Of a stretch of 64,000 bases of DNA, positions 44,726 to 56,965 are shown in pieces. Positions within the stretch are counted from its first letter, which is position 1; every line of letters starts with the position of its first letter. The translations under genes and the position numbers were made by a program. Below the pieces are notes generated by a model, which was not told the origin of the DNA, did not search any database, and saw only the letters and a list, made by a program, of their open reading frames with translations. Where the stretch lies: the NCBI GenBank assembly GCA_021234155.1, contig JAJEKV010000017.1, positions 1,357,467 through 1,421,466 on the forward strand, written 5' to 3'. This stretch comes from Isoetes taiwanensis. Taxonomy: Eukaryota; Streptophyta; Lycopodiopsida; Isoetales; Isoetaceae.

Positions 44726-45230
44726 TTATTTACCTCTAATTCTGTTGTAGGCCTCTATATCTATTATGGTATGGCCCTTGTATGTCTGCGCTTCTCCAAC
44801 TTCCTTTGGAAAGTCTTTGGCTTTCCGATCGATAAGCTTGTCCAAGTCTTCTTGTTGCAGGAGAAGTGACAAGGGCTCATTGAGTCTGTATCTCTGCTCG
44901 ATACATTCGAGAAGGTTCTTCATGTCATTTAGGAAAAGGCATTCCTGACCTTCCACGATGATCGGAGATAGACTTGTGATGCCCATCCCTATTGGATCAG
45001 CTACCCAAAGTCTCTATTCGTCTTCATTGAAGCGCTCGATTTCTTGCTCTGCTTCCTTCCATTCTTCCTCGAAGTTTACTTCTATGTAGTTTTCTTTGTC
45101 TGCTTGATCGGCTTTCTCTTCTTCCTACTCTTTTGGCATAGAGCACTCGTACTCCAAAAGCATCTGTTGGTCTCCCTGAGAATCTAAGGGTTCAAGATTG
45201 AATGGCTGGATAGATGATTCTCCTAGCATG
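44726..45230 (-). other. Unidentified acidic reading frame
   Basis: Minus-strand frame, open from 44986 to 44726 (MGITSLSPIIVEGQECLF, then a Leu/Glu-rich helical stretch). It can be read further upstream to about 45230 with two stops, as an acidic segment (NFEEEWKEAEQEIERF). It may be a degraded retrotransposon gag or a gene fragment; no family was recognised. Confidence 0.25.
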
Positions 45231-46205
45231 TGCTGGGCTCTATAAGACAGTAATATAGCTAAGTCAACATTGTACGAGTAAGTATCTCGTCCTCCTGACA
45301 CACGTCATGTAATTTGGCATGCGTGCGAACTTATTAGATAAATTATTGACAACATTGGATATATGATTTAGGGCTGCCTATAGGGCATTTTTGGGAACAA
45401 AGTCTCCTACACAAGGGAGCAACGGTTGTACTCTGGGACCTACTTTCTACTAGAACTCTTGCGTAATAGTCTATAGATAGAGGTTGTAGCTAAAATGGCC
45501 GCACATCAAGTTTTTTTTTGGAAAGACTATGGACTAAATCGACATCTACTTCAGAGGCATGTGTTGAGGCACTGTACCATTTCTTAAAGGAACTAGTGGC
45601 CATGATGAAATGCTAGCTGTCGTTGCCGAACAATATCTTAAGCACCCTTAGGACTTGAAAATTTGGCTTGAAGCTGAGAGCAAAAACTTGTCAGGTACAA
45701 ATGGGGTTATACTTCTATTTATAGGCAAACGCTAACTTGGGATTTTACACTTGGGTCCATTTGGAGCAAAGTTTGATGTCTCTAGGCTAATTAGATATCA
45801 ACTAGATAGTCTAAAGACCCATGTCATTTGGAGTTGGTTAGGTCAAGTTATGGTAGGTCAAAAGGTTGAAATTCTCTCATAGTGTGCCAGAGGGCAGTTT
45901 GAGATTTTTAAACCTGTCATCTATGTGCGATGTGAGTATTTGCCCCACCTTTTTTAAGAACTTCACTCCCACATGCTTAGATACATGTCTACTTATGTCA
46001 AATATGTCGCTACGTGCCTAAACTAGGGCCAAATATTCTCATAATGCACCATCTGCGCACTACATGAGTATTTGCTCACATTTCACGTGCTTTTAATATT
46101 TTTTCTATGAAATAAATTAGACATATCTCCATAAAACTTCATAAGAGACTTATTTAATCAAACTTAGCTCATATTACTCAAAATTGTATATATACAGGGA
46201 TGGTC
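45231..46205. other. Intergenic repeat-like DNA
   Basis: Two loosely related sentences, at about 45880-45935 and 46040-46080 (GTGC[GC]A..ATGAGTATTTGC), suggest a local duplication. No gene recognised. Confidence 0.3.
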
Positions 46206-46216
46206 AAAATCTTATA

Positions 46217-46586
46217 TTGATGAGTTGTTGCTGCTGACCCCTTCTTGGGCTGAAATCAATTGGATTGCCTCCCCCTGTTACACAATGCCCCTCACTGTTA
46301 CACATTCTTTTCCTGACCTCCCTGCCATCCCGGCTTCCTTGCTGAATTTGTCTTCCCCTCCAATCCATGATGCCTCCCTTACTCAGAATTCTGCCTCCTC
46401 GGCTGGTATATGGCTGTGAAGATAGTCCTTGAACAGAGTTTATGTTTTGTGTCAGATGGCTGATTGGGTTTACTGCTACAATTTAGTTTCTTTCTATATG
46501 GGCTCTGAGCCTTATTTTGTATGTTTTTAATTTATGAGTAATACAATCCTTCCTTTTCCTCAAAAAAAAAAAAAAAAAAAAAAAAA
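46217..46586 (+). mobile_element. 5'-truncated LINE insertion with poly(A) and target-site duplication
   Basis: The 11-mer AAAATCTTATA at 46206-46216 recurs at 46583-46593 directly after a 25-base poly(A) run (46562-46586, overlapping the duplication by the A residues). The roughly 370 bp between them end in TTTATGAGTAATACAATCC, a typical plant L1-like 3' end. The short frame inside (46225-46419) probably contains the last codons of the LINE ORF2. Confidence 0.8.
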
Positions 46587-46593
46587 TCTTATA

Positions 46594-47517
46594 CATGGTG
46601 CAAAAAATATTATTTACAGTTCTCTGCCTCTCCTTTTGATGAATCTTGCCAAATGCATGTTTCTAGGCATGCAAGTGATACATTTAGTATGTAGAGCCCT
46701 CGTGTTGGTGGACAATCTCCATCTTCTCGGGCTCCTGCAATGGTAACAACATGTCATCGGTTACGCACGTGCTCTTGCCGAATTCTCACAATATCTCTCG
46801 AACAATGAGGGCACAATCTCGTCCTTGGAATCAGGTAGCCATGACTCTTTTGAAAGTGGCGAAACTCCTTCAAGGTTCGGGAATACCTTTGAGTCTCGCC
46901 CGTTCCGTGTTGGCTTCTTGGGTGCCTCCAGTTCATCTAGTGGTGGCCTCAACGTGTTCGATTCTCTCGCTAGCCTTCCTCCTTCGATGTACTTTACCTT
47001 GTAGTATTTCAATACTCACAATAGACATTATATATCTTCTTATACACCATATACTCTGTCATCATCTTCTTATATGCTCTATTTTTGGTCAGATGTATGC
47101 TTCCTTCGCCGTTTTTCCACTTTTCTTCTTATCTGGTAGCGACCACGGTGTTTTGGAACTCATCTAATGCCTCTGTTATAACAATGACCACTTCTTCTTC
47201 TGCATTACTTGCCTCTTCTTGATCAGACAGGTCCATTGCATCGGGATCATCCATTGGTTAGTATGAGCACAGCTTCGAACACCAAATTTAACGTCCTTTC
47301 AAAAATTAACAAGATGGGCGGTGGATTTCCAGTCTCAAGTCTAGGATGAGACTGTTGGAAAAAAATCCAAAGCAGGGAAAAACCATTTTCATCCCCTACC
47401 TGTTAACCCTTTTTTTGCCTTATGGCACAAGCAAATTACCTGTGCTATCGGGGTTGTTGGTTAACATCCCTAACTCCTTGTATCTGCACTCATGTTTCTC
47501 TAGGATTCTTCCGATGG
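46594..47517. other. Repeat-like DNA left of the LINE remnant
   Basis: A minus-strand frame at 46761-47012 (basic, no recognised motif) may belong to the LINE read at 47518-48380 or to another element. Confidence 0.3.
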
Positions 47518-48380
47518 CTACTGCAGTCCATTTTGCGTTGGAAATGTCCCTTGTACCTTTGTCCACCATTGTGCCCCATAGGTTGGGCACCTATTCCATA
47601 TGTGTATCTCGTCTTCTATTTCACGAAGGTCGCATAGCTTGCGGATCTCATGTTCCCGTTCTATTAGTGGATGTTGCCCTTTCTCAATCCGGAGTTTATG
47701 ATTGCCCATTCTGAATCTTTCGATTACTAATCTTGGGGATTTCGTAATGCTGCTAGCAGTGTATATCTGTTGCCCAAAACTGCCTTCAGGGTTCATATTC
47801 TCCAAATATAGACCTAGCTTTGCATCTGGTTGTTTTTGTATCCAGTGTTTTATTAGTCTTGTCCTCAGGTTATTCTGTGCTCCCTATAGTCGCCTATTTT
47901 CTACTTCCCTCCACAAGTCACATCCCATTTTTTCTGCCCATTGCTGTATCTCTCCTCATTGCGGCCATTTCCTTTGACTCCTCAATCGCCTGTATAACTA
48001 ATTTGGATCTTGAGAAGTACATGCTATTCCTGCTCAGATATGAAATTGTCCTTTCTAACCCCATCACCTCAAAAGGCACTATCCTTGTCTCGTGTAGCAG
48101 TATCATTGCTGGAGTTTTGTAATGTTTAATTAGTCTCTCTACATTTGACCATTTGCTTTCTGACGTACTGCATCCCATACCTCTACCCTATAAAGCATTG
48201 CCAGGGTTACGGTCATATCAAACATTTGTGTTTTTACCCCCCAATCTGTGATCACATTTTCTGCACGCACTGACTGCACTCCATAATAACTTTTTATCAT
48301 TGTTTGCCATCTCTCTTCTAGTCCTTGCTCCCATATTCTCCTTACTCCTGTCTTGTATCCCAGTTATTTGTATTCAGTTG
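47518..48380 (-). pseudogene. Non-LTR retrotransposon ORF2 remnant (end of reverse transcriptase)
   Basis: Reading leftward on the minus strand: GVKTQMFDMTVTLAMLYRVE, with VWDAV next, corresponds to the F-D-x-x-V-x-P-x-x-x-Y-G-x-E-V-W block after the RT domain of many LINEs. It is followed by LLHETRIVPFEVMGLERTIS and then RFRMGNHKLRIEKGQH and RKLCDLREIEDEIH, the C-terminal H/C region. At least two frameshifts and several stops occur. The style is closer to LINEs of the Jockey/RTE-like groups than to standard plant L1, but that is impression only. Confidence 0.6.
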
Positions 48381-48512
48381 TTGTCTCTCATATAGCTCTG
48401 CCGCATATGGTGCCTTTGCTATATAAGTCATATGTATATTATGTATAGTATTCCTTTAAAATGTTGCCTCATTTGTTGCATGCTTTTAAAACATGTTAAA
48501 GCATAGAGGATA

Positions 48513-48546
48513 AGAAAAGGAAGAGGAAGAGGAAGAGGAAGAGAAG
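48513..48546. repeat. (GGAAGA)n microsatellite
   Basis: About five units, imperfect at the edges. Confidence 0.85.
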
Positions 48547-48746
48547 CATTTTTTATTATAAAATACAAAACTACAATACCCTTTGTATTTTGAGGGCCTT
48601 TTGGGACATTTTGTCCTCAACATATATTTCTATGTGGGGGCACTTTACATTGCTTTACCTCCCATTCAAATGATCTTTCGTGACAAGGTCAAGGTGCTCG
48701 AGACGACATTATAAGCCATCAATTGTACAAAAATGCAACCATGGTG

Positions 48747-50363
48747 TCATTTATGTCTTATCGTAATGGGGAGTCCTTGTTTGGGTACAAGAAATGGCAT
48801 ATATTCCGTTTCCTCGGATGGGCAAGCAAAGGTCCATCTTTAAAGAAAAGATTCTTGAATTAGCATAACGTCACACCAGGTTATCAATAGCAAATAAACC
48901 CTTACTTGTATTTTGTTGTCAAATGATGAAGGAGAACTAATATCTCCAACTTTGCAAGTTCGTTTCCTGGACATGCATGTGTGCCGTTTCCAAATGGTAA
49001 AAAGGTGCTCGGCTTAGGTGGCACCTGAGAAATAAATGGCCTCTTTATATCAAACCAAAATACAAGAAATTCATATATGAAATTTGAAACTCGATCACCA
49101 CTATCACAATATTACCTAAAAAAGAAAAAAAAAGGGGGAAAATCGTACATATAAAATGCAAAATATATGAAAATGATGAGCACCTCAAATCGTGAAGGGT
49201 TGAACTCAAGGGGATTGGGAAACAAGTCACCATTATGGTGAATATTTCGGAAAAGTGGCATAACTTTCCACCCCTTAGGGATCACATGACCTAATAAGAG
49301 CATGATACAACCGAGATCAACAAAAGACCTTGATAAATAGTTATAGGGTATGAGCTTGTGAAAAACATGTTCTCACCATTATATTCAACGTCAGCAACCA
49401 CCTCTCGAAAAGTGAATGAGAGGATAGAAGATAAGCGAAGAGTCTCCTGTAGGACCTGCATAGATATAAATGCTTATGTCACGAAATGAAGCACGTAAAA
49501 GGATAGTAAAAAGAAGAAGAGAAGAAGCATAGACCAGAATAAAGAATTTTGAGAAGAAGATAGATAGATATATATTATTTTAATGTCTACGGAGAGAAAG
49601 TCCATACCTTGTAAGTCACAGGCATGCATTTGACATCAGACCACGTGATGCAAGAGCCGGTGGTAAGATTATGTTTGGCGATGAGTTCTTGCTCATGCTG
49701 AAAGATAGAAAGTTGACAATTTAGTAAAAAAGATGTAGGACCTAGGGGGAGGACATAGCAAAAGGGATGTGCAAAGGAAAGAGAAGAAATAAGTTTGTGG
49801 GGGCATGAAATATGCAAGGATGACTAGATGGGGACAAGTGGCAAAATCTAGGGGGTCTATCCAGCTTTACTTGTAAAGGTAGGAAATCAACCAAATGGAA
49901 ATGGAAATGGAAATGGAAATGGAAATGATACATACTGTAACTGCTTCAAGCCATGAGGGGTTGTCACCAAGGTACTTAACAAGCCAAGTGAGGGCACTAG
50001 CTGTAGTATCTTGAGCAGCAAATATGACACCAATAATGTTGTCAGCAATCTGTTCATCAGTAAGCTTGCCTTTTCCCTCGTCTGCAGATTCCATTAGAGC
50101 CCACAGCAGGTCCTTGGAAGCCTCCCCCCTCCTCCGCCTCTCTGTTATGATCCTGCTCACTATGCTGTTCAGATGCTTTCTTGCCTGCACCAAGTCAATT
50201 TGCCACATGCTTAGTAAATTATCCCTTGGCCCACACAGCCTATTCCAACAAATCCAACTTGTTGTCCTGAAACAACAGTAGTGGTTCAAAAGACAACATT
50301 CAAAAATATATGAGATGCACAATATTCAAAAATATACCGGAGGGCGACGTGCAGAATATCTAG

Positions 50364-50396
<33 letters not shown>

Positions 50397-51367
50397 GCTC
50401 GGGCTAGCCTGCAGTAAGTAGTTGTGGTTGTTATTGTTGTTACCTTCATAGCTGCATTGTAGGGGGTGCCAACTATGTCGATTGGAAAACAGTTGTATCC
50501 TCGCTCTAATGTGTGGTAGGCAGCTTTTAATTCGTCCCTGTTTAGCATTCCTTCTTGTCTGCCAAAGATCTGGAGGACACCAACATCAAACGCATACTGC
50601 AAATTGCCAATTGGCGCCTTGTTAGTACGCAAATCAATTCAATTCCTGGGGAACATAAATCAATTAAAATATTGAAGATTTTTTGCGAAGGGGCAAGACA
50701 AGCTTAGAGCCTAATAACACGTTAATACAGCAAATCAAAGTACCCTTTTCATCTCCTGCAGGGTGTTAATGGTGCGATTATTCCACGATTCCAGAGTTCG
50801 GAGGGCCACGGATTCGACCTCACAGATCTTGTGCTTGAGGGCTTCTGGCTTGAAGCAAGTGAGGACCAGTTGCCGGATTCTTTTGTGGTAGTCTCCTTCG
50901 TGAAAAAAGAGGGCATGGGGCCCAATCATGCATTCCTTGCTTGATGGAAATGTGGTTTTGAATAGATGCGCATGAGTAACCAGAACAAATTTCGCTGCCT
51001 CCGGTGAAGCCAGCATCACAGACGGGCATCCCAATATGTGGGTCTTGAACACATCTCCATATCTGGAAGAACCCAACTCTGCATTCTTAGCAAAATAATT
51101 CAAAAATTCTTAGCAAAATTCAAAATTGCAGCAATGCATTGCCATGGGCGAAATGGTCAGAAATTGAAGGGAATTGAGTGCTAACTTTTTCTGCCTGGAG
51201 CTGAAGAACTTGTTGGGATTTTCGGAGTAGAGCCTGAGAGTTTCGCCGATGTAAGGCCACCCCATTGATCCGGGAGGAAGGGGCAAGCCTCTGTATTTGC
51301 TGGGCCGATAGAGGACGAAGAATGCGAGGGAGAGGAGGAGCAAGATCAAGGCAAAGATGGGAGCCAT
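48747..51367 (-). CDS. CYP707A: Abscisic acid 8'-hydroxylase, cytochrome P450 CYP707A, nine exons
   Basis: Expected to hydroxylate abscisic acid at C-8' at the ER membrane, giving phaseic acid and lowering ABA. Exons in coding order: 51367-51186, 51062-50744, 50596-50444, 50184-49936, 49697-49608, 49455-49377, 49290-49184, 49024-48906 and 48837-48747. All junctions are GT-AG and the frame closes at 1389 bases (462 residues), the normal family length. Visible features: N-terminal membrane anchor (FALILLLLSLAFFVLY), proline hinge LPLPPGSMGWPYIGET, I-helix AAQDTTAS (residues 274-281), K-helix ETLR (335-338), PERF-type FNPSRF (387-392) and heme loop PFGNGTHACPG with Cys411. FKTHILGC, SPEAAKFVLVTHAHLFK and LSFTFREVV are diagnostic of CYP707A. 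No lesion seen. Intron 4 holds (GGAAAT)n, intron 3 (ATT)n and intron 5 a LINE-tail-like motif. The promoter is not defined. Confidence 0.96.
49555..49607 (-). mobile_element. Possible LINE 3' tail in intron 5 of CYP707A
   Basis: Minus strand, just after the splice donor: TCTCCGTAGACATTAAAAT, then TATATATC and (TATC)n. It matches the LINE 3' motif (TCTCCGTGGACGATAAAA) at 15 of 18 positions and is followed by a simple repeat like the better copies. Confidence 0.35.
49893..49928. repeat. (GGAAAT)n microsatellite in intron 4 of CYP707A
   Basis: Six uninterrupted units next to the splice donor of exon 4. Confidence 0.9.
50365..50396. repeat. (ATT)n microsatellite in intron 3 of CYP707A
   Basis: About ten uninterrupted units. 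Confidence 0.9.
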
Positions 51368-51484
51368 GGCAGATTAGGATTGGCTGGCTAGGCAGAAAAG
51401 AGAATGCAAGAAGAATTGCACCAGAATTATTGCTAAAAGCAATTCTGATGAAACGAGAATTCTGGTCTTTCAGAACGCAAAACT

Positions 51485-51980
51485 GAATTGAATTGAATTG
51501 AATTGAATTTTATCGTCCACGGAGACCAAATAATTTCCTGGTCCTTGGGGGAGACAATGGAGCAGGAGGGGGGAAGGAGCAGCAGAGGGAGGCAATAGAG
51601 GAAGGGAAAAGGAGGGGGGGTTTAAGTAGAGGGAAAATAAGTGTAAAACAAAATGAGCGTCCTTAAGATTGATATCCATTTGCATGGAAAAGGCCCACCC
51701 TTTTGCCGCCAGACGGCGACGGGGACCCTCTTCTTCCATTGTCGCCCCTAAATCATCCCGCGCCTCTCTTCCCGGCGCGATCCTCCACGTCAGCAGCCCC
51801 ATCCGACGGCCCCGATCGCCTCCCGCCCAGCGCCTTTCCGGCGCCAAATCAGCCCCTCGCCGGCGCCGGAAATTTTCTGGTGGACGAGAATCGAGAAGCC
51901 CGTTTTTGGGATTACGGCGCGCCAGCCGCCGGCCGCCGCCGCCCCGCCGCCAGTGCCCCCACCCCAGATTTAACGAGTAG
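51485..51980 (-). mobile_element. LINE-like retroposon upstream of CYP707A, (AATTC)n tail and GC-rich body
   Basis: Minus strand: TGGTCTCCGTGGACGATAAA (51528-51509) followed by five units of AATTC (51509-51485). This is the same 3' motif as at 10202. To the right the sequence becomes strongly GC-rich (51700-51980, CCGCCGCC and GGCGCC blocks), possibly the 5' end of the same retroposon, which would make it about 0.5 kb. It ends about 120 bases upstream of the CYP707A start codon and must overlap the gene's leader or promoter. An open minus-strand frame across it has no known domain. Confidence 0.5.
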
Positions 51981-53624
51981 GTGGGGTTCTTTGCCTTTCA
52001 GTTCCTGTGCAATGTGATGCTCGACAATTTCTTTTCCGATCCATAAGTGCTAATTATTGGCCCTTGATTTTCGTCCTCACAAACGCCCCCCAACTTGCAA
52101 AAGAAAACTCCCATACACATCATAAGTGTCCCCCTAGTGCCTTTTGCATTTAAATGCCCTCCCCCCACCCTGGCTCCCATTCAACTCCCCCTGGCCCCCC
52201 AATTCACCACCTCTCTTCCATGTATCAAGTACCCCCCAACCTGGTGCTCTCCATGGTCCCCCCTTTCACCATATAACCAAGTTCGAACCATCGTCAGCCT
52301 CTGCCTCTGTCGCCTCTTTCATATTCTCCATGTTGCCCACTACACCGCACACTTTATCACAACTCTCAATGTTTATTATCTTCTCAGTGTCCCACACGCA
52401 TTTTCGCATTCTACTTCCCAGCCACTTCTCCCCTTCTGCTTATCTTTCCTGTCTGCTTTCTTGAAGCCTACAGCCCCCACCTCAGCCTCACAGCTTTTGT
52501 TTCTTACGAACCTAGGCGAATCTAGGCCATTGTCGTAGACTTCTTCTCATAGTAAGTAATATAAAAAAGCTTGACTTTCTCCTGAACGAGTTAGTTTTAG
52601 ATATTCTATTTGGGAGATGAGCAAATTTGAGAACATGAAAAGTTTATTAACCACAGGAACTAAGGATCCAACCAACACGTGCTCTTTGGTATGATTGTCA
52701 TGGGCCCTGGTTGGATCCTTGGGTGATATTTGTAGCCCCACAAATCAAAATAAAGATAATAGTTTTTCACATAATGTATTGTCCAGCTTTTCTGGTGTTG
52801 TTAATTTGTAATGTACGCGCATAATGTATTGTCTACAGTTTTCAAGGTCATTAAATCCACAGAGATAAGATGTATATGAGCGTTTTCTTTCACTATAGCC
52901 TTAATTGCCTTATGTGGATCCCCTGCTTTATGCAAATCACAATCGGACTATATTGAAAACGGTAGGCAAACCATTGTACCATATCATATATTACCATCTG
53001 ACTAAAAATGGTACATGTGCAATGCACACGTACAATGCACTCATAACATTTGATAACTTGGGCACTAGACGCAGATACATGAGCATCTTATATCATTACA
53101 ACCGCCAACATCTTGATATGTTTGCCACTTCAACTACATCATCAGATATTCCCTTGTGATTGTGCAACTATTGAGGGCTTAAAAGTGATTGTGCAATTAT
53201 TGAGGGCTTAAAACATTGTTGGTGGTCTTTCTTCTATGCTATGTGATTCCCTTTCCTTATCTATCCATCACATTCCCAAATGTAATATTCCCTTTAAGGT
53301 TAAGCATCAAAGGCAAGCTTTATTTTGCGAATGTTTTGGATGTCAACTGTAAATGCAAAAGCATTTTGTGGCTACAGTAATTGATAGCAACACATACCTC
53401 ATATGTATTTTATTTTTTCTGAATGGAAAGAAGATCTTTAGCAAGCTTGCCTTTTCTAAGCTAAAAGGATTGCTCCAATTCTAGCCTACATGCATGGCCT
53501 TCCCCCTATCTAAAATTATTTAATGCCATTGGATCTTCAAATTTTGCATCAACCCTAATGAAATTAACTAGCAGAAGACAGGCTTTGGCAAAAGGTTAGG
53601 AAATGTTAAAAGAAAATTAGAACA
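51981..53624. other. Intergenic DNA
   Basis: No gene recognised. A short inverted repeat (AAGGATCCAACCA at about 52665 and TGGTTGGATCCTT at about 52709) could form a small foldback. Confidence 0.4.
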
Positions 53625-53880
53625 GAATAGAATAGAATAGAATAGATTTTTTATCGTTCAGGGAGACCAATTAGCCTATGGGACCCAAACAAAAAGAGAA
53701 TAGAATAGACCACGCTCAGATATGGGCAAATGCTGGCAGATCTGGAGGGCATGACATTCATCTTCAATGGCGCCTTGGTGGCAACACTGGCATAGCCTCT
53801 CCTCTGTGCTTCCCAAGTCCAACGTCATGTCTCAATGCGGAGACGATGTGCACCAGTGCGAATGGAAAGCTATAAATCTA
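53625..53880 (-). mobile_element. LINE-like 3' end with (CTATT)n tail
   Basis: Minus strand: TTGGTCTCCCTGAACGATAA, then AAAAT and four units of CTATT (53645-53625). Upstream GGGTCCCATAGGCTAATTGG parallels GGGTCCCATGACCTATTGG at 10187-10205, so homology extends past the terminal motif. The left limit on the element (higher coordinates) is unknown; 53880 is a guess. Confidence 0.55.
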
Positions 53881-54139
53881 CACTTCTTCATGGGCAAATA
53901 TGTGTACAAGTACTGGTGTGGGCCTCTCGTGAGCCTAGGATTGACTTGCTATTGATAGTGTGCCATCTTAACCTCCGTCCCAGAGCTTGCGAAGGAAAGT
54001 AGCATCTAGGTACAGCGTTAGTGCATTGTGATCCTTCTTTGTCCATACCTGTATGCATCTGTTTTCCTGTACATCCCAACGTGAGAACCACTGAGCTTGC
54101 GTGTCCATCCAGCAGGCTTTGAGGCAGCAAGCGTATTAC

Positions 54140-54500
54140 TGTTAGGATATTTATATATATTAATGGTCTTCATAAACTAGACCTTAATATTGGTCCCCTT
54201 AGTGATGAAATTAATATTAAGTACATGAGAGACTCTCTCATACGTGAGGGTTGTAATCAAGTTAGTACACAACTAGGTCATCTAGTATATTGACCAAAAT
54301 ATCTTAGTTAGAAATGGAATAAATATGCACGGGTACTTTGTTTCGTCAACAACTGTGAGTTTTACATAGTTGAGAGGTTTGTTCATTGGGGATAATACGG
54401 TACAAGAATGTTGCAATCTTAGAAACTTCCAACTTTTTAATTGTTTAATGGATCGTTCAATTTGGAATTCTTCAGCTCAAAATGCACTAGATTATGCACC
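54140..54500. repeat. Dispersed repeat, copy 1 (uninterrupted)
   Basis: Matches 56765-56965 plus 57744-57880 in the same order and direction (landmarks TGGTCTTCATAAACTAGACC, CATCTAGTATATTGACCAAA, AGTTGAGAGGTTTGTTCATT). Function and family unknown. Confidence 0.8.
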
Positions 54501-55427
54501 CTAGACCCATGAGACACACATCCACTTTCTAAACAATGTGATCCAATCTCCAATATTGGTCATGTGGACCAATAGGTCATGGTGCACATATGATTTGCTT
54601 CTAAGAAAATCTTAGCAATAACCATGCCTGTTATATATGATAAAAAACCCTTCAACCCTCTCAGACTTGCACAATTATGCAAGGAGATAGTGTGAAAGTT
54701 TATGCTTAATGGCTCTAGCATAGGATATTTGCATCCCTGCTCTGCAAATAAACGACAATGGAGAACAACATCAATCGCGGGAGGAGGTACTAGAGGTTCT
54801 TGTTTGTTTCTATAAACAAGAATTTTTGAAATGAGACATACCTCACATCTAATAAGCTTAACTCAAATTTCACCATCTAAAGATATTAAAAGTTCAAGAT
54901 ATCTCCAATTTATTAAGTCCATCTTGAGAGACTCAAACCCCGATTATTAAGTCCATCTTGAGGGATTAAAATGATGCCATATCTTTTTCCTACATGTGGA
55001 TAAATTATCATGGTGTGGATATGCAATATAACCACACCTTTTTTTTTGTCTTAATCAATACTTAATAATAGCTTACGAGTACCTTTAAGATAGGGTATCT
55101 TTTGCACCAAATCGAACAAAAGATACCTTTTGCCGACGAGGTGGATATCAAGTCGTTAGGTTCGTGGTTGTCTTGGTGGCATCAGAGGGTAAGCAAATGG
55201 AGAAATTATATGGGACATAGCCAGTGCCATACATGTCCCTCAAAACATGTCTGAATCCAAACATGGAAGCTGGCTAGCAGCTAGGCGATACAGAAAGACT
55301 ATGAATTTTTATGATGCATGCGTATTTGATATGGCATAAGCACTCTTGCAAAGCTCTAAATACAAAAGCATGGTTGGAGGGTAGACACTTGGGAACAGGG
55401 CCTACTGTTTCAAATCTGTTGGGAAGA
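54501..55427. other. Intergenic DNA
   Basis: Contains a small tandem repeat, TATTAAGTCCATCTTGAG, at about 54912 and 54946. No gene recognised. Confidence 0.4.
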
Positions 55428-55745
55428 TTAGAAAGAAGTGTTCACTCTGGAATAAGCCCTATGTAGGGAGTAAATATAATTAATGAACAAACGTCCAAGA
55501 GTGGAATGCCAGAACATAATCTTGGATCCGGTGGTAATAACCGAACCATCTTGAGAAAGACATTTACAATTACTAATTTTGAAGCAGGAAGTCACCGTCC
55601 AGATAAAGTGATCCACACTATGTCGCGCGCTAAGCAGTTGCATATCTGAAAAGACATGTCCCTTGAAGATGAGGAGATTTCGTCTCTTCCAGATGGACTC
55701 AACAAGAAGGACAATAAATTTTGGCAGTCCACAAATTAAAGTCAT
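55428..55745 (-). pseudogene. L1-type LINE ORF2 C-terminal fragment
   Basis: The minus-strand frame contains VESIWKRRNLLIFKGHV, the W-x-I-W-K-x-R-N-x-x-x-F pattern that follows the zinc knuckle at the end of plant L1 ORF2, then HSVDHFIWT. Only about 100 codons remain. Confidence 0.55.
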
Positions 55746-55749
55746 AGAA

Positions 55750-56526
55750 GTAGATATCCATCAGGCTAGTTGGGCCTTGAGGAGGACACTTGCTGGAAGT
55801 GAGGTGAAATGTATGGGTCGAGTTTCAAAAACTGGTCGTAAATGCCAAACATGTATTAATAAGGGGAACAAATCCACTGTAGCCCCTTCTTTTTATGGGA
55901 TCAGAAGACATCGAAATGGAGAGCATGAACAAATGATGTGGTTTTGTTCAACCAATGTGCAACATACATGGTATCCTGATTATATTATTGTTAGTGCTCC
56001 TAGCAGACCTGGTAGTTAGGCCAGTGGCTACAGGATTCAACATAAAGGATGAAGAATTGCAAGTGTTGATGAGTAGCAGATTTCAGGTGTGAGGGCTATC
56101 ATCCACATCTAATCAGTATTCCATTGATATTTCTTCTGATGCACCTTCTGCAAGTAGCTTCGTTAGAGTTAGAAACGGGAGGCGTGTCAATAAAAGAGCT
56201 AGATTGAGTAATGATGAAGATGTGAATCTAGAGCGAAGTTATGACATGGAAGCAGAAATAGTTGGAAAACAGATTATCACAAGTGGAAAGCATGTAATTT
56301 TTGAGCTTAGAAGGAATACCAACATTTACAAGACTGAGGTTAGTGCACACCCTAACTGTAGTCATCCAGAATCCATGAAACATGATTGCAATGGCAGATT
56401 TCTATTATGCAAACACATGTGCTATGTCTACAACAAGGTGTTGGGACATAATCCAAAAGACAACAAGGAGGTGATTCAAGCAGTATTGACGGATGCTGCA
56501 CTGGCAATGGTTTTAGGTGTCAATTA
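55750..56526 (+). CDS. Possible two-exon zinc-finger (SWIM-like) gene
   Basis: Exon A (to 56011) reads EVKCMGRVSKTGRKCQTCIN and then MMWFCSTNVQHTWYPD, with paired Cys/His that could bind zinc. A GT-AG intron of 82 bp (56012-56093) joins it in frame to exon B, which reads SSTSNQYSIDISSDAPSASS, a basic patch (RNGRRVNKRAR) and then CSHPESMKHDCNG followed by LCKHMCYVYNKVLG. The last part resembles a SWIM zinc finger (C-x-C, then C-K-H, then hydrophobic K-V-L-G), a nucleic-acid- or protein-binding module found in some transposases and ubiquitin-related proteins. The start is uncertain because the frame opens inside L1-derived sequence to the left. It ends at 56526. Origin as a gene or a transposon fragment is undecided. 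Confidence 0.45.
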
Positions 56527-56764
56527 AATTCTTTAAAAGTAATTGTTATTGTATATCTGGAAAAGTAGCAGACAACATCAAAATTTTGGTGTAAAATGTT
56601 CAAGATATTACGTAAGAAATATGATTCCTTCCAACTTTTATTTACAAAATTCTCACCAAGAGGAATACATGAATACTCCTTACAAAAAAACATGAAAACA
56701 TAGTTTGAAAAAACATAAAAAAAAGTCGCACCAAAAAGGAATGTTTGCGGCGATAAATTTTTTG

Positions 56765-56965
56765 TATATATTAGTGGTCTTCATAAACTAGACCTTATTA
56801 TTGGTGCCTTTAGTGATGAAATTCATAAAGTACATGAGAGACTATCTCTCATATGTGAGCATTGTAATCAAATTAGTATACTAATTGTTAGAAACTCTAG
56901 TCCATCTAGTATATTGACCAAATATCTTAATTAGAAAAGGACCAAATGTGCATGGGTACTTTTTC
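56765..56965. repeat. Dispersed repeat, copy 2, left part
   Basis: Same family as 54140-54500; interrupted after CGTCAACA by about 780 bp of unrelated DNA. Confidence 0.8.

Noticed and set aside
51669-52017. Plus-strand Arg/Pro-rich frames upstream of CYP707A
   Set aside because: They overlap in several frames of a GC-rich stretch and look like composition artefacts of a retroposon body.
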